From Deinococcus indicus (GTDB lineage: Bacteria > Deinococcota > Deinococci > Deinococcales > Deinococcaceae), in NCBI RefSeq assembly GCF_002198095.1, contig NZ_NHMK01000036.1, forward strand, positions 11,001 through 75,000: a DNA stretch of 64,000 nucleotides. The letters run 5' to 3'. This document shows positions 31,279 to 44,400 of this stretch, piece after piece. Both the position numbers and the translations under genes were made by a program. The notes under the pieces are model-generated. The model saw nothing but the letters and a program-made list of their open reading frames with translations. It was not told the DNA's origin and did no database searches. Each line of letters starts with the position of its first letter. Positions within the stretch are counted from its first letter, which is position 1.

Positions 31279-33600
31279 ATGAAACGTAGCACCCAACTGA
31301 TCGCCCTGATGGCCGCCCTGGCCGCCGGTTCCGCCAGCGCCGCCGGCACCCTGGCCGGCACCACCATCGAGAACACCGCGACCGCCAGCTTCGAGGACCC
31401 CGCCAACGCCGGCTCCACCCTGAACAGCACCTCGAACACCGTGCAGACCGTCGTGCTGCCCAAGCCCGACTTCGACATCGTGTACACCACCAGCGGCATC
31501 GCCGACGGCAACACCCTGACCAGCACCCCGGTCGTCACCACCGGCGCAGTTCCCGGTCAGGTCATCGAGACGCCCTACTCGCTGGTCAACAAGGGCAACA
31601 CGCCCCTGAACATCGTCGTGAACGCCGATACCACGGGCAGCGCGGCGGGCGCCACCGTCAGGTACTACCTCGTGAACACCGACGGCAGCCGCGGCGCCGA
31701 GATTCCGGCCGGATCGGCCGTTCCCGTCGCCGCTGACAACCCCGCCACGACCGGCGTGGACGAGGGCATCGTGAAGATCGTTCAGGTCATCACCCTGCCC
31801 ACCGATCCGGCCCTGATCAGCCCCACCAGCGTGTTCGGTGCGTCCCCCGAAGGCACCGTTCTGGGCACGGCCGGCGCCGACCCCCTGGTCACCCCCGGCA
31901 ACGGCTACGCCAGCGGCACCACCGTCCAGGAAGAGAACAAGGCGGTCAACACCGACCTGCAGTTCACGCGAGTCACGGTCTTCGCCCCCGCGCTGGACAA
32001 CAACCCCAACACGAACCCCGGCACGCCTGTCGACAGCGCCGGTAACCCCCTGCCGCCGGCCAGCGTGCCGCCCGTCACCAGCGTGAACGTGCCCACCGAA
32101 GTGGTCGGCAAGCCGGGCGACAACACCCCGGTCGTCAGCGCGCCCGGTTACGTCACGCCCGCCCCCACCACGCCCCCCGCCACGCCCAGCCCCGTGCCCG
32201 GCGGCGCGACCGACCCGACCCCCGGCGGGACGCCCATCGCCACGAACGTGGCCGGTGACGAGCAGATCGCCTACCCGGCTGCCGACCTGAACGCCACGCC
32301 CGACCGGGTCGTGTTCACGAACACCCTGACCAACACCGGCGGCACGACCGACGTGGTGCAGCTGTTCCCGACGCTGGCTGACGGCACGCCCGACCCTGCC
32401 TACACCTTCGACCCGGCCACCGGCGTGTTCACGAACCCCACGACCGGCGTGACCATCCGCTTCCTGGATCCCGTGACGGGCGAGCCCATCAGGGTGTCCA
32501 CCGATCCGAACAACCCGACGGTCGCGCAGTACCCCACCGTGACCGTCCCCAACGGCAGCACCGTGGTGTACCGCACCGAGGTCACGTACCCCGACGTGAA
32601 CGATTCGGCCCCGATCGCCCCGGTCACCGTGCTGATCGGCGCGGACTCGCTGAAGGACGCCGACCTGGTGTCGAACAGCAACACCCGCAACACCATCCTG
32701 CCGCCCGCCGCGCAGTTCGGTGACGCCACCGGCGCCCAGGGTGCCGAGGCGACCCCCGCCCCGATCCAGACCGTGAACCCCAACGGACCGACCAGCGGCG
32801 CGACCAGCCCCGACTTCACCGACGCGACCGCCACCTTCCCGATGGACGTCGTGAACAACGGCCAGTACAACGACAGCTACACCCTGAGCGGCACGGTCAC
32901 CCTGATCGACGCCGTGACCGGCAACCCCGTGATCGTCCCGGTCCTGTACTACGCGCCGGACGGCTCGCTGCTGCCCCGCGTCAGCAACGATACTGCCAGC
33001 CCCGACTACAACAAGTTCATCACGCCCGTCGTGGCGCCCGGCACCGAGTACAAGCCCGTGGCGGTCATCCAGGTGCCGGCTGGCACGCGCACCGGTGATT
33101 ACACCGTCACGCAGAACGCTGTGGGGAACTACAGCACCATCCCCATGACCGACACGAACAACATCATCCGCGTGGCCCCCGCCGGGTCCGTGGCGGTGGC
33201 CAAGTTCGTCGCCAAGGCTGGCGTGGTCGCGGGCAGCAACCCCATCAACACCATTCCCAACCCCGCGGACTACACCGCGACCGGCGCGACCGGCGCCAGG
33301 CCCGGCGACAACATCAGCTACCGCATCATCGGGAAGAACACCTACAACACCAGTGTCAACGGCTTCTTCCTGAGCGACACCGTGCCCGCCAACACCACGC
33401 TGTTCAGCGTCGCCCTGACCCCCGCACCCAGCAAGACCATCTACCGTGTCGACGGCGGCGCCTGGAGTGCCGCGGCCCCCACCGGCCTGGCCGCCGGAAC
33501 CAAGATCGACGTGGCAGTCGATGCCGACAACAACAACCTGCCTGACGCCCTGGCCCCCGGCGCCACCCTCAGCGCCGACTTCATCGTCACCGTCAACTGA
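31279..33600 (+). CDS. Secreted DUF11-family surface protein (773 aa)
   Basis: Signal peptide LMAALAAGSASA, then GTLAGTTIENTATASFEDPA, the N-terminal block shared with the next DUF11 gene. Several Ig-like DUF11 repeats follow, separated near residue 300 by a Pro/Thr-rich linker (TPAPTTPPATPSPVPGG). Ser/Thr/Asn/Asp-rich and nearly free of Cys and Lys, it looks like an extracellular structural protein. There is no LPXTG or SLH domain visible. CCGGAGGA precedes the ATG. The 52-bp gap to the previous gene suggests one operon. Confidence 0.85.
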   Translation: MKRSTQLIALMAALAAGSASAAGTLAGTTIENTATASFEDPANAGSTLNSTSNTVQTVVLPKPDFDIVYTTSGIADGNTLTSTPVVTTGAVPGQVIETPYSLVNKGNTPLNIVVNADTTGSAAGATVRYYLVNTDGSRGAEIPAGSAVPVAADNPATTGVDEGIVKIVQVITLPTDPALISPTSVFGASPEGTVLGTAGADPLVTPGNGYASGTTVQEENKAVNTDLQFTRVTVFAPALDNNPNTNPGTPVDSAGNPLPPASVPPVTSVNVPTEVVGKPGDNTPVVSAPGYVTPAPTTPPATPSPVPGGATDPTPGGTPIATNVAGDEQIAYPAADLNATPDRVVFTNTLTNTGGTTDVVQLFPTLADGTPDPAYTFDPATGVFTNPTTGVTIRFLDPVTGEPIRVSTDPNNPTVAQYPTVTVPNGSTVVYRTEVTYPDVNDSAPIAPVTVLIGADSLKDADLVSNSNTRNTILPPAAQFGDATGAQGAEATPAPIQTVNPNGPTSGATSPDFTDATATFPMDVVNNGQYNDSYTLSGTVTLIDAVTGNPVIVPVLYYAPDGSLLPRVSNDTASPDYNKFITPVVAPGTEYKPVAVIQVPAGTRTGDYTVTQNAVGNYSTIPMTDTNNIIRVAPAGSVAVAKFVAKAGVVAGSNPINTIPNPADYTATGATGARPGDNISYRIIGKNTYNTSVNGFFLSDTVPANTTLFSVALTPAPSKTIYRVDGGAWSAAAPTGLAAGTKIDVAVDADNNNLPDALAPGATLSADFIVTVN

Positions 33601-33609
33601 GCTGACCCG

Positions 33610-33639
33610 GACGCGCCCTGCACTGACGCGGGGCGCGTC
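33610..33639 (+). terminator. Hairpin after the 773-aa gene
   Basis: GACGCGCCC and GGGCGCGTC form a 9-bp stem with a 12-nt loop, 9 nt after the stop and within the 164-bp gap. It may be a partial terminator that lowers expression of the downstream genes. Confidence 0.5.
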
Positions 33640-33764
33640 TGTCACACCAGCCGCACATTCCTTTCAGCTCGACCCAACAGCAGACCTGATATTGCATCCC
33701 TCCGCACATTTGAGTGCGCCGCCCTACCTTCCCGCGCCCTGCCCGCGCCCCAAAGGAGACCCCC

Positions 33765-36554
33765 GTGACCCGCTTCCCCCACACCACCACGATGCTGACC
33801 GCCCTGCTCGTCCTGGCCGCTCAGGCCGGCGCGGCCCGCACGCCGGCCGGGACCGAGATCACCAACCAGGCGCAGGCCGAGTTCGTGCCGCCCGCCGCGA
33901 CCGACCCGGTGCGGGCCGTGTCGAACACCGTCGTGACGGTCGTGCAGGCCGTGTGTTCGGTCAGCGTCACCCCGGACGGCACGGTGCCCCAGCCCGGCCA
34001 GAGCGCCACGCTGCTGCCCGGTGAGCGCGCCGCGTTCGCGTACACGGTCGTGAACACCGGGAACACCACCGGGAACTTCCCGGTCCTGGCGCGCAGCGAG
34101 ACCGAGAGCACCATCGCCCCGGCGCTGCGGGTCGTGCGCGACCTGAACGGCAACGGCCAGCCCGACACGAACGAACCCGAGGTCACGGAACTCACCCTGG
34201 CTCCCGACGACCGCGCAGCGCTGGTGCTGGTCGTGGACACCAGCGACGCGCAGGGCGACGCCTACGTGAACCTGATCGCCAGCTGCGCCGGCGGGCAGAA
34301 CGCCGACAGCAACAACGTCAGCCGCGTGCGCGTCGGGCCGCCCCCGGTGCTGGGCGTGCAGAAGTCCTTCACGCCCGCCCTGGTGCGGCCCGGCACCGAG
34401 ACGACCGTGACGGTCAGCACCAGCAACACCGGCCAGGGCGAGAGCCGCGAGGTGATCCTGACCGACCTGCTGAGCGACCAGATCGCGCAGGGCCTGACCT
34501 TCGTGCCCGGCAGCGCGCGCACGAACACCGGCACGCTGGAGTACACCCAGGACGGCGTGAACTGGACGGCCGCCGAGATCAGCCCGGTCCGGGGCGTGCG
34601 GGTGCGCGCCGCGAGCCTCGCGCCCGGCGCGACCATCACCCTGACCTTCCGCATGCTGGCCGGCGCGGAGGCCGAGAACCGCGTCATTCCGAACACCGCG
34701 ACCGCGCAGACGGGCGGACGCAGCGTGAGCGGCAGCGCCAGCGCCGACGTGCGCTACCTGCCGGCCGTGGCGATCGGCCCGGTCGGCGTGCCCGAAGCGC
34801 CGGAGGGAACGCCCGCCGACACGCAGAGCCGTCCGTTCGCGGTGGTGGGGCAGCAGGTGTGCTTCGACCACACCGTGAAGAACACCGGGGACGTGCGCGA
34901 CAACTTCCGCGTCACGGTCACGTACCCGGTGGGTGGCGCGACCAGCGTGCTGTACGGCGAGAACGGCCAGCCGCTCGCGCAGCCGCTGACGCTGGACCCC
35001 GGCCAGACGGCGTTCGTGCGTATCTGCTACGACGCCCCGCAGGCCGGGCCGCTCGAGGCGCTGATCACCGTGAACGGCGACCGGGGCACCAGCAACACCA
35101 CCCGCGACCTCGTGGGGAACGTTGAGGCGACCTTCCCGGAACTGGCGAAGTCCTTCACGGCCACCACGCAGGGTGACGCCGGGCAGACCGTGACCATCCC
35201 GGCCGGCGGGACCGTCGCGGCCGGCGACACCATCACGTACACCCTGACCGTCCGCAACCCCTACACCCGCCCCCTGACGAACGCGGTCGTGACCGATCCC
35301 ATCCCGGCGCACGTGGACTTCGTCAGCGCCAGTGCCGGCGGGGTCCTGGGCGGGCAGCCCGGCGCGCAGACTGTCACCTGGAACCTGGGCACCCTGGCGC
35401 CCGGCGAGACGCGCACCCTGACCATCACCACCCAGGTCAGCACCCGCGCGCGGGACGGCGAGTCCCTGAACAACGTCTTCAACCTCGTCACGACCGAACT
35501 GAGCACCCCCATGCCCAGCAACGAGGTCCGCACGCCCGTCTGGACGGCCAAACTGGTCATCCTGAAGAGCGTCAGCGCCCCGGAAGCCACCTACGGCGAC
35601 CGCCTGACGTACACCCTGAAGATCACAAACGAGTCGGCCACGACCGCCATCACCGACGCCGTCGTGACCGACACGCCCGCCCGCGGCCTGGAGTACATTC
35701 CCGGCACGAGCACCCTGGCCGGGCAGCCGCTCGCGGACCCGTCCATCAACGGGGGCGTCCTGACCTGGAACGCGGGGACCATCCCGGCGCGCGGCACCAT
35801 CACCATCACGTACCAGACCCGCGTGACGCCCGAGGCGACCGGCGACCTCGTGAACACCGTGCAGGTCAGCGGGACCGGCGCCGGCGGCGTGGCCCGCGCC
35901 ATCGCCAGCAACCGCGCGGTCGCCACCACGAAACTCAACCCGCTGAAGTTCGCGCCCATCGCGGACATCGTGGGCACGGTGTTCGTGGACCGCAACCGCA
36001 ACGGCCTGTTCGACCCGCTGCTGGACACCCCGGTCGAGCGGGCGCGCGTGCTGCTGGCCGGCGGGCGGCAGGTTGTGACAGATCCGAAAGGCCGCTACTC
36101 GTTCCCGAACGTGCCCATGGGCACCCACGCCCTGCGCCTGGACCCGAACACCACCCCGTACCCCCCGCTGAAGCTGCCGCAGGAGGGCGGCCTCAGCGGC
36201 ACGCAGACCGTGCACGTGCGCGGCCTGACCAGCGTGGACTTCCCGCTGGCACCGCTGGGAGGCGACATTGCCGCGCTGCGCCGCACGACCCTCACGGTGG
36301 GCGACGTGACCCTGAACAAGGCCGTGTACGCCACCGAGGGCGGGTACGTGGTCATCCTGACCCTGAACACCCCACGCGCCCTGGACGGCGTGACGCTGCT
36401 CGACCCGCTCCCCGAGGGCGCCGTTCTGAAAGAAGGCGGACATACTTACTCCGGTAGCCTCGCAGCAGGTGAAAGGACTTTCACCTACCGCTTTGACTGG
36501 AAGGGCGAGCCCCGCGCCGCCACCACCGACCCGGTCCTGAGCTGGAGGTACTGA
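33765..36554 (+). CDS. Secreted DUF11-repeat protein with SdrB-like domain (929 aa)
   Basis: Starts with GTG, with AAAGGAG upstream. Signal peptide ([15 protein letters not shown]), then [20 protein letters not shown]. Repeated DUF11 units follow: [20 protein letters not shown] near residue 490 and [20 protein letters not shown] near residue 615. Near residue 740 is [20 protein letters not shown]...GRYSF, the SdrD B-type domain that often binds calcium. One Cys pair (VCSVSV and SCAGG) occurs near the N-terminus. The stop is 2 nt before the next start, so it is coupled to the barrel protein. Confidence 0.87.
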   Translation: MTRFPHTTTMLTALLVLAAQAGAARTPAGTEITNQAQAEFVPPAATDPVRAVSNTVVTVVQAVCSVSVTPDGTVPQPGQSATLLPGERAAFAYTVVNTGNTTGNFPVLARSETESTIAPALRVVRDLNGNGQPDTNEPEVTELTLAPDDRAALVLVVDTSDAQGDAYVNLIASCAGGQNADSNNVSRVRVGPPPVLGVQKSFTPALVRPGTETTVTVSTSNTGQGESREVILTDLLSDQIAQGLTFVPGSARTNTGTLEYTQDGVNWTAAEISPVRGVRVRAASLAPGATITLTFRMLAGAEAENRVIPNTATAQTGGRSVSGSASADVRYLPAVAIGPVGVPEAPEGTPADTQSRPFAVVGQQVCFDHTVKNTGDVRDNFRVTVTYPVGGATSVLYGENGQPLAQPLTLDPGQTAFVRICYDAPQAGPLEALITVNGDRGTSNTTRDLVGNVEATFPELAKSFTATTQGDAGQTVTIPAGGTVAAGDTITYTLTVRNPYTRPLTNAVVTDPIPAHVDFVSASAGGVLGGQPGAQTVTWNLGTLAPGETRTLTITTQVSTRARDGESLNNVFNLVTTELSTPMPSNEVRTPVWTAKLVILKSVSAPEATYGDRLTYTLKITNESATTAITDAVVTDTPARGLEYIPGTSTLAGQPLADPSINGGVLTWNAGTIPARGTITITYQTRVTPEATGDLVNTVQVSGTGAGGVARAIASNRAVATTKLNPLKFAPIADIVGTVFVDRNRNGLFDPLLDTPVERARVLLAGGRQVVTDPKGRYSFPNVPMGTHALRLDPNTTPYPPLKLPQEGGLSGTQTVHVRGLTSVDFPLAPLGGDIAALRRTTLTVGDVTLNKAVYATEGGYVVILTLNTPRALDGVTLLDPLPEGAVLKEGGHTYSGSLAAGERTFTYRFDWKGEPRAATTDPVLSWRY

Positions 36555-36556
36555 AC

Positions 36557-39500
36557 GTGCAACCCGACTTCAAGCGACTCGCCACTGCGCTCACGGCCCT
36601 CCTGGCCGTCAGCACCGGTGCCGGCGCACAGGAAATCAGCACCAGCCTGCCCCTGACCACCGTCGGGGACCAGCTCACCTGGTCGGTCGGCGATCAGGAC
36701 CTCGCGCTGGACGTTCCCATCGAGGGCGCCGTGCGCCTGGAACTGTACAGCCCCCGCGTCGACCAGAGCGACTACCGCAGCGACACCTACTACGGCGACG
36801 AGCAGTACGACGCCAACCGCAGCGACGTCACCACCACCTTCACCCTGACCGGCAGCGACGGCCAGGTCGTCCTGACCCGCACCTTCACGCCCGGCGCGCA
36901 CGACTGGGAAACCCTGTTCGACCAGACCCTCCCCGCCGGCCGTTACCGCCTGAAAGCCGTGACGCAGGGCAACGGCAAGAACACCTTCGCCATCCGCCTC
37001 GCGGGGATTAGCGCGTCCGTCAGCGCCGACCGCCTGAACGTGAACGTCCACTCCCAGGACTGGGTGCCGGCCGTGAACGTCAGCAGCGACGGCCAGAACC
37101 ACGTGCTGCGCATGTACGACGGCGACGGCCCCCAGGAACTGCAGGCCCGCCTGCGCGACGAGCAGGGCAACGTCACGCCCCTGACCGTCAGCGCCGACCT
37201 GGGCTTCACGGACCTCGCGCTGCCCGCCCGCGCCGGCAACTACACCGTCGAACTGCGGCAGCCGGCCACGGCCCGCCAGTTCAGCAACACGGTCGGGTTC
37301 AGCCTGACCCGCGCCGGCACGCCCGAACCCATCACCATCAGCCGCGTCGACCAGACCGGCCTGCTGCGCGTCACCGCCGAACTGGTCCTGCCCGGCAGCG
37401 TCACTCCCACCACGATCGACGCGCTGGTCGGCAAGTCCACCGTCACGGTCGGCGGCACCTTCTCGCAGCGCGTCGCGCCCGGCACGTACGCCGTGGTGCC
37501 GAACCCCGTTCCCGGCGCGGACGTCGCCGTGGACACCAGCAGCGTCAACGTGCCCCGCAACGGGCAGGGCGAGGCCCGCATCCAGGTGCGCCCCACCGCC
37601 AGCCTGACCCTGAACAGCGACAAGCTCGACGTCTGCGTGGGCGACACCGTCACCCTGACCGCCCGCGCCGCCACCGCCTACGCCGGCGAGCTGCCCCTGG
37701 ACCTGACGCTCGACACGCCGGGCCTGGACATCCAGGGCCTGAACAGCGTGCAGGGCACCCTGAGCGCCGCGCGTCCCGGCGAACTGCGCGTCACCGGCAC
37801 CGCCACCCGGAGCGGCCCGCTGACCGTCACCGCCCGCCTCGCCCCGTGGGGACAGGAGCAGCGCGTCACGCTGAACGTCCTGGCCGACAGCACCGCCCTG
37901 CAACTGGGCCGCGACGCCCTGCCGGACGCCACCCAGGGCGACGAGGTCACCGTCACGCTGCGCGTCACGAACACCTCGGCGCGGCCCGTGCCGTACCTGC
38001 TGCTCGACACGCCCGGCAGCGGCCTGGAAGCGCTGGAATCCACCAGCTTCACCGGCACCCTCGCCGCCGGCGAGACCCGCAGCCTGAGCTACCGCGCCCG
38101 CGTGACCGCCACCGGCACCCTCGACCTGAACGCCAGCCTGCGCACCCCGGACTGCGCCGTCACGCAGACCGCCGCCGGGCAGCTGAGCGCCCGCCCCGTC
38201 CCGGCCGCCGAGGCGCCCACGCAGCGCCGCTCCAGCAACGTCACCCTGCCCTTCGACGCCCCCCGCCAGGCGACCGAACTGATCGTCACGCACCGCACCC
38301 CGGCCGGCGCGACCCTGGTGCCCGGCAGCAGCCGCCTGGACGGCCAGCCGATCCCCGACCCCGTCCGCGGCCCCAGCGGCACGCTGTACTGGGTGCTGCC
38401 CGAACCCGCCAGCAGCCCCGCCACCGCCAGCGGAGCCGCCCTGCGCGGCGCCGTCACCTACGACCTGCTGCACGAGGGACCGCTCCCCACCCTGGACGCC
38501 CCGGCCCTGCTGGCCCGCTTCCGGGGAGAACGCAGCGAGAACCTCGAGGGCCGCGTCGACCTGAACGACCTGAACGCCGCCCAGAGCGTCACCGCGCCCG
38601 CCGCGACCGTCACCGAGAACGCCGGCGCCATCAAGTTCCCGCTGAACGGCTCGCAGGTCCGCATCCGCGACCGCATTAGCGTCGTGGTCGAGGTGCCGGC
38701 CGACCAGACCGCCCGCCTGAGCGTGAACGGCACGCCCGTCCCGGACGACCAGATCGGCGAGGTCACCACCGACGCCGAACGCGGCACCCGCCGCGTCACC
38801 TACGTCGGCGTGCCCCTGCGGACCGGCGCGAACACCCTCCAGTACGGCCAGGACAGCGTCCAGGTGCAACTGGTCGGCGCGACCGCCCGCGTGGAAGTCC
38901 TGCCCGGCGACCTGATCGCCGACGGCAGCACCCCCCTGCGCCTGCGCCTGCGCGCCCTGGACGCCAGCGGCAACCTGACCACCCAGTCCACCCTGACGCT
39001 GCGCAGCAACCTGGAGCCGCGCACCCCGGACCAGAACCCCACCGAGGCCGACTACCAGATCACCCTGGTGGACGGCGAGGGCGAACTCGTCCTGAACCCC
39101 CAGTCGTCCCCCACTACCCTGAAACTCGGCGTGCTGGTCGGCCAGGAAGTGCGCCCCTACACCTTCGAGGTCCGACCCGACAGCAGCCGCGTCGGCGTCG
39201 GCGTGGTCAGCGCCACCCTCGGCCTGGACGGCAACCTGAACCTCCGCGACGACCTGACCTGGACCGCCCGCGCCTCTTACGAAGGACCGCTGGCCGGCGG
39301 GAAACTGTACGTCGCCGCCGACAAGGACGGCCTGCCCACCGACCGTAACACCCTCAAGCGCTTCAGCGTGTACGGCGACAGCAGCACCGAGAGCGTGCCC
39401 CTGCAGGGCATCGACCCGGTCGCGCTCAGCTACGACCACCCCGCCCTGCGCGCCGAGTACCGCCAGACCAGCCTGCCCATCGACGTCCTGCCGGTCGGCG

Positions 39501-41326
39501 AGCAACTGACCGCCCTGACCGTCACCAGCAAGAGCAACCCCCAGGTGTCCGCCTTCGCCGCGCTCGTCCCGGACGCCCGCGTCAGCGAACAGCGCCTGAC
39601 CCCCGAAGACACCCGCCTGCTGCGCCTGAACAACCCCAGCCCCGTCACCGAAGGCAGCGAAACCCTCGAACTGCTCACCCTGGAACGCGACACCAGCAAG
39701 GAACTGCGCCGCGTCACCCTGACCCGCAACGTCGACTACATCCTCGACTACCGCACCGGCATCATCACCCTCGCCCGCGCCCTGGACCGCACGGACACGC
39801 AACTGAACGACCAGATCGTCCTGGCCAGCTACCGCCTCAGCGACCCCATGACCCAGCGCCGCGCCGCGTTCGGCGCGCAGGTCAAGTACACCGGCCAGAA
39901 CTACACGGTCGGCGCGGCCGCCATCAGCCTCGACCAGACCGTCACGACCGGCGCCCGCGCCACCTACGACAACGGCACCACTCGCGCCGACGGCCTGCTC
40001 GCCTACTCCGGCGGATTCCAGGCCAGCGCCGACCTCAGCACCACCCTCGGCCAGAACACCATCCAGGCGCGCGTGCGCTACCAGGACGGCACGTACAGCG
40101 GCCTCGCGCCCTTCACGCCCGGCCTGACCACCAGCGCCAGCATCGACAGCCGCCTCACCCGCAACCTCAGCAGCAGCGTCCAGGCCGAATACCACAACAC
40201 CCTGGGCACCGCCGCCACCGACACCAGCGGCGGCAGCGTCACCGGCCGCGCCGACTACCGCCTCGCGCCGTTCAGCGTCGGCGCCGGCCTCAAGTACGCC
40301 TTCGGGGACCAGTACGGCGTCGGAGCGGTCGTCAGCGCCGGCTACCACCAGAAACCCCTCGATGTGGACATCACCCACACCCAGCCGCTCACCGGCAACC
40401 TCGACCCCACCACCACCATCACCACCCGCTACGCCATCACCGACGCCGTCAGCGTCGGCCTGAGCGACCAGATCAACTGGAACAAGGGCCACACCGCCGC
40501 CCTGACCCTCGACAGCCGCCTCGGCAACACCAACTACCAGGTCGCGTACGACCTCCCGAACGCCGGCGGCCAGGGCAACCGCGCCCGCTTCGGCGTCACC
40601 ACCACCCTCCCCCTCACCGACCGCCTGACCGCCGGTCTGCGCGGCAACGCCACCTACAACATCAACACCGCCCAGACCGAACTGGGCGCCGGCGCCGACC
40701 TGCGCTACGGCACCGACCGCGTCACCGCCACCGCCGGTACCGACCTCACCCACACCGCCCGCGGCTTCGGCGTCGTCCTGCGCACCGGCATCACCGGCAG
40801 CCTCAGCGACCACCTGAGCCTCACCGCCGACGGCCTGATGGAATTCGGCGCCGGCAAGAACGGCCAGCGCGCCGCCATCGGCTACGCCTACCGCAACCGC
40901 ACCTTCAACTCGCTGGGCACCGTCCGCTACGTCAACGGCACCCTCGCCGGGGGCCAGCCCGAACTGAGCAGCAACTTCGCCGCCGAGTACCGCCAGCCCA
41001 CCTGGGCCGTCCGCGCCGGACTGGACACCCGCACCCTCCTGAACGACCCCGGCAGCTTCACCGCGCAGTTCGGCGCCAGCAGCACCTACTACGTCACCGA
41101 GCGCTTCGGCGTGGGCATCTGGGGCCGCGCCATCACCCAGCCCGCCAGCCAGACCACCCAGTACGGCTACGGACTCGAAGCGTCCGTCCGCGCCCTGCCC
41201 GGCACCTGGATCACCGCCGGCTACAACCCCGCCGGATTCACCGGCATCGGCACCACCTACACCAAGCAGGGCGCTTACCTGCGCCTGGACCTGACCATCG
41301 ACGAAACCCTCGGCCAGAACAGGTAA
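36557..41326 (+). CDS. Large outer-membrane protein: Ig/DUF11 domains plus C-terminal beta-barrel (1589 aa)
   Basis: Starts with GTG 10 nt after GGAGG within the previous gene. Signal peptide ([15 protein letters not shown]). Residues 25-950 are beta-sandwich domains, including DUF11-like [18 protein letters not shown] and EVTVT blocks. Near residues 1040-1080 is [20 protein letters not shown]. The last 500 residues alternate amphipathic strands ([34 protein letters not shown]) and end [15 protein letters not shown], as in an outer-membrane beta-barrel. It probably anchors or exports the DUF11 partners. No named family assigned. Confidence 0.82.
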   Translation: MQPDFKRLATALTALLAVSTGAGAQEISTSLPLTTVGDQLTWSVGDQDLALDVPIEGAVRLELYSPRVDQSDYRSDTYYGDEQYDANRSDVTTTFTLTGSDGQVVLTRTFTPGAHDWETLFDQTLPAGRYRLKAVTQGNGKNTFAIRLAGISASVSADRLNVNVHSQDWVPAVNVSSDGQNHVLRMYDGDGPQELQARLRDEQGNVTPLTVSADLGFTDLALPARAGNYTVELRQPATARQFSNTVGFSLTRAGTPEPITISRVDQTGLLRVTAELVLPGSVTPTTIDALVGKSTVTVGGTFSQRVAPGTYAVVPNPVPGADVAVDTSSVNVPRNGQGEARIQVRPTASLTLNSDKLDVCVGDTVTLTARAATAYAGELPLDLTLDTPGLDIQGLNSVQGTLSAARPGELRVTGTATRSGPLTVTARLAPWGQEQRVTLNVLADSTALQLGRDALPDATQGDEVTVTLRVTNTSARPVPYLLLDTPGSGLEALESTSFTGTLAAGETRSLSYRARVTATGTLDLNASLRTPDCAVTQTAAGQLSARPVPAAEAPTQRRSSNVTLPFDAPRQATELIVTHRTPAGATLVPGSSRLDGQPIPDPVRGPSGTLYWVLPEPASSPATASGAALRGAVTYDLLHEGPLPTLDAPALLARFRGERSENLEGRVDLNDLNAAQSVTAPAATVTENAGAIKFPLNGSQVRIRDRISVVVEVPADQTARLSVNGTPVPDDQIGEVTTDAERGTRRVTYVGVPLRTGANTLQYGQDSVQVQLVGATARVEVLPGDLIADGSTPLRLRLRALDASGNLTTQSTLTLRSNLEPRTPDQNPTEADYQITLVDGEGELVLNPQSSPTTLKLGVLVGQEVRPYTFEVRPDSSRVGVGVVSATLGLDGNLNLRDDLTWTARASYEGPLAGGKLYVAADKDGLPTDRNTLKRFSVYGDSSTESVPLQGIDPVALSYDHPALRAEYRQTSLPIDVLPVGEQLTALTVTSKSNPQVSAFAALVPDARVSEQRLTPEDTRLLRLNNPSPVTEGSETLELLTLERDTSKELRRVTLTRNVDYILDYRTGIITLARALDRTDTQLNDQIVLASYRLSDPMTQRRAAFGAQVKYTGQNYTVGAAAISLDQTVTTGARATYDNGTTRADGLLAYSGGFQASADLSTTLGQNTIQARVRYQDGTYSGLAPFTPGLTTSASIDSRLTRNLSSSVQAEYHNTLGTAATDTSGGSVTGRADYRLAPFSVGAGLKYAFGDQYGVGAVVSAGYHQKPLDVDITHTQPLTGNLDPTTTITTRYAITDAVSVGLSDQINWNKGHTAALTLDSRLGNTNYQVAYDLPNAGGQGNRARFGVTTTLPLTDRLTAGLRGNATYNINTAQTELGAGADLRYGTDRVTATAGTDLTHTARGFGVVLRTGITGSLSDHLSLTADGLMEFGAGKNGQRAAIGYAYRNRTFNSLGTVRYVNGTLAGGQPELSSNFAAEYRQPTWAVRAGLDTRTLLNDPGSFTAQFGASSTYYVTERFGVGIWGRAITQPASQTTQYGYGLEASVRALPGTWITAGYNPAGFTGIGTTYTKQGAYLRLDLTIDETLGQNR

Positions 41327-41344
41327 CCCGCACCCACCCGGTGG

Positions 41345-41386
41345 GGGAGAGGCGGCCCGCCCGGCCGTACTCTCCCTCTGTTTTTC
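41345..41386 (+). terminator. Terminator of the DUF11/barrel operon
   Basis: GGGAGAG and CTCTCCC enclose a GC-rich inner region and are followed by TCTGTTTTTCTTC, 18 nt after the stop codon. Confidence 0.7.
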
Positions 41387-41415
41387 TTCATGAGGACGCA
41401 GTTTTCCCCGACCTT

Positions 41416-41449
41416 TGTAAGGCCGTCGCAAGAAGTCACGCACGACAAT
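41416..41449 (+). promoter_or_regulatory. Second promoter with the 11-bp direct repeat
   Basis: TGTAAGGCCGTCGCAAGA matches the box at 30633 at 15 of 18 positions. It is again followed after exactly 10 nt by a -10-like hexamer (GACAAT). It lies 49 nt before the ATG of the 1894-aa gene. Confidence 0.55.
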
Positions 41450-41498
41450 TTCACGAAATGACCCGCCCCCCACCCCACCCGGAAAGCGAGGACCACAC

Positions 41499-44400
41499 AT
41501 GACCGCACCCCCCAGATTCCTGCGTCACCTTTTACTGGTCGCGACCGCCATCTGCTCAACCGTGGCCGGCGCGTACCAGATTAACGGCAGCTTTTCCGGA
41601 CCGGGAGGTGTCAATAACGCCAACACGGCGGGGCCAGTCTCAGCGGGGTACGTGTCCGGACTGACAGTCACAGGTCAGACCAGTAACATCAATACGTCGT
41701 TCTTTTACGGCACGGCAACCGAACTCATCTCGGCAACACGTCTGAATACTCTGGGTAACCCGCCGGCCGCAGCCTACGCGCCAGGAGTGTCGTTGACAAC
41801 GCCTGCCCTGGAATTTGACGTCGAATCAACCGGCTGTTCTACGGGGGCCCTGAATGTCGACGTGCCGTGTAACAGGGGCAGCGTCACCTTCACTTTCAGC
41901 CGCCCGGTGACGAACCCGATCATGCACGTTTCGGGTATCGGCGGTACATCCAGTGGCGGAACCAACGGCAGTGTGTACGATAACCGCGCCCGTGCCAGAT
42001 TCAATGTGGCGACCCCTGGCGTCTCCCTGTCGGCGGCCGGTACCCCTACCAACCTCGCCGTGACGGCAACGACCCTCACGACGGCCTCCAATAATCCCAG
42101 CACAAATTGCCAGGCGCTCACCAACGGGCGGGGAACGACGGCCGGTTGCGGAAGTGTCGTTCTGAACGGGACGTTCACCAGCGTCACGTTCAATATGGAA
42201 CTCATTGCCCGGCGAATCAACGGTACGGACCCCACACCGGACACTCGTCTGACGGACGACGGTTTGACCCTGGCGTTCACCGTGAACGAGGACTTCGGGG
42301 ACGCTCCGGCCAGCTATGACTCCACTGTTGCCGCAAGTCATGTGGTGGGCGATCTGAAGCTGGGCGCCACGATTGACGCCGAGAACCCTGATACCCTGAA
42401 CGGTGCGACGGCCGTCGCGTCCAGCCCCAATGCTGTTACGGCTGGTGCGGACAACAACGGCACGAACGGCGACGGGGCCGACGAGGACGCCATCACGACG
42501 TTCCCTGCATTGACGACCGCCGACAACGCTTACAGCCTGACCGTGCCGATCAGCGGGGCCAGCGCTGCCGGGCGGGTGTGCGGCTGGGTGGATTACAACC
42601 GCAACGGTGTCTTCGACGTTGGAGAGCGGGCCTGCGCCCCCTTCGCGGCCGGCGCCACCAGCGTCACCCTGAACTGGACGGGACTGACCGGCCTGACCAC
42701 CGGAACGAACTACGTACGTCTGCGTGCCAGTTACAACGTGACAGGCGTAGAGGACCCTACTGGTCGTCTGGACAGCGGTGAGGTCGAGGATTACCGCCTG
42801 ACGATCACTGCCCCGACCTTCAACGTCAGCAAGTCCTTCGCGCCCACCACCGTTTCTGCGGGCGGCGTGACGGCCCTGAACATCACGGTCACCAACCCGT
42901 ATCCGTTCGCCACGAGTGCCCTGGCTGTCACGGACAACATTGCCGCCACCATGGGCCTGAGCCTGCCGTTGCCGCTGCGGGTCACGGCAAACTCCTGCGC
43001 GGGCACTATTGTCACGGGGACTGGCAACACGGTCCTGACGACCGGTGGCGCAGCCATCGAAAGCAATGACGGGGCCATCCGCCTCACGGGTGGCAGCATT
43101 CCCGCGAACGGGTCGTGCAGCGTGACCGTGAACGTCACCGTGACGGACGCTGCGGCCACCACCCGCACGAACACCATTCCCGCGGCGAACGTGACCGGCA
43201 CCGTGAACGCCCAGGCCGCCACGGGCGCTGCCCCCGCCACGGCCAGCCTGACCACGACCGCCAGTGCGGCGGGCGCCGCCTACACCTGTGACGCGCGCTT
43301 CTACCAGATCCGTCAGGACACCAGCACACTGCTGTCGAACCTGTACCTGCTGGACCGCAATAACCTGGGAACGGGCGGCACGGCGCAGTGGAGCACCGGA
43401 TTCGGCCCTGGCCTGAACGCCCTGGCGTTCAACAAGGGAGACGGGTACTTCTACGCGCTGAACATCACGCCCTTCACGACCGGAACGCCCTTCCGCCTGT
43501 ACCGTCTGGGTCGGAGCGGCGCGGTCGAGGTGTTCAACACGACCATTCCCACTGGCGGCAGCATCGCCTCGGCCGCCGTGGATTCCGCCGGCGTGATGTA
43601 CGTTCACAAGCTGGCGCAGGAAACGCCGCTGTACCGCATTCAACTGCCGACCACGACCGGCGGCGCCATCAGCATGCTGGGCACCCTGACGCTGTCGCAG
43701 GCCCTGCCGATCTTCGATCTGGCGTTCAACCCGGTAAACAGCCTGCTGTACGGCGTGTTCACGCCGGGCGGCGTGATGGAGATCACCCCCGCGACGGGCG
43801 CTTCCGTGCTGCGCGGCACCTTCCCTGCGTTCACGACCACCAACGCCATCGGCAGCGCGTTCTTCGACGTCAGCGGCACCCTGTACGCCTACCAGAACGG
43901 CGGCACATACGGCACCATCAACCTGTCCACCGGGGCGTTCACGCCGCTGGCGACCGGGGCGGTGGCCGCGCAGTCCGACGGCGCGTCCTGCGTGTTCCCG
44001 GACAACCGCATCGACACCGTGAAGTCCGTGGGAACCGTCACTGCTGTCAGCGGGCTGGTGTTCGACGTGCCTTACACCGTGACCGTCAAGAACACCGGGC
44101 CGGTCAGCAACCCGAACGTGCAGATCACCGAGGATCTAACCCGCACCTTCACGACCGGCACCCTGAGCATCGTGGCCGGCCCGACCGTCACGAGCGGCGC
44201 GGTCACGGCGAACACCGGCTTCAACGGCACCTCGGTGACCTCGCTGCTGACCGGCACGAACACCATGGCGGCTGGAGCCAGCGCCACCGTGACCTTCACG
44301 GTGCGTGTGTCCTACCCTGACGCGGCCAGCCTGCCCGCCAGCGGCAGCGTCCTGAACAACACCGTGTACGCCAGCACGACCGGCAGCGCCAACCCCGGCT

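Noticed and set aside
31177..36443. Long minus-strand frames opposite the DUF11 genes
   Set aside because: Low-complexity Gly/Arg/Val/His/Asp sequence typical of GC-rich antisense frames; no RBS or family motif.
36485..41500. A 1671-codon open frame on the minus strand
   Set aside because: It is the antisense shadow of the 1589-aa barrel gene in high-GC DNA: the protein is Gly/Ala/Val/Gln-rich with no domain, and the plus-strand gene has a signal peptide, RBS and known domain types.
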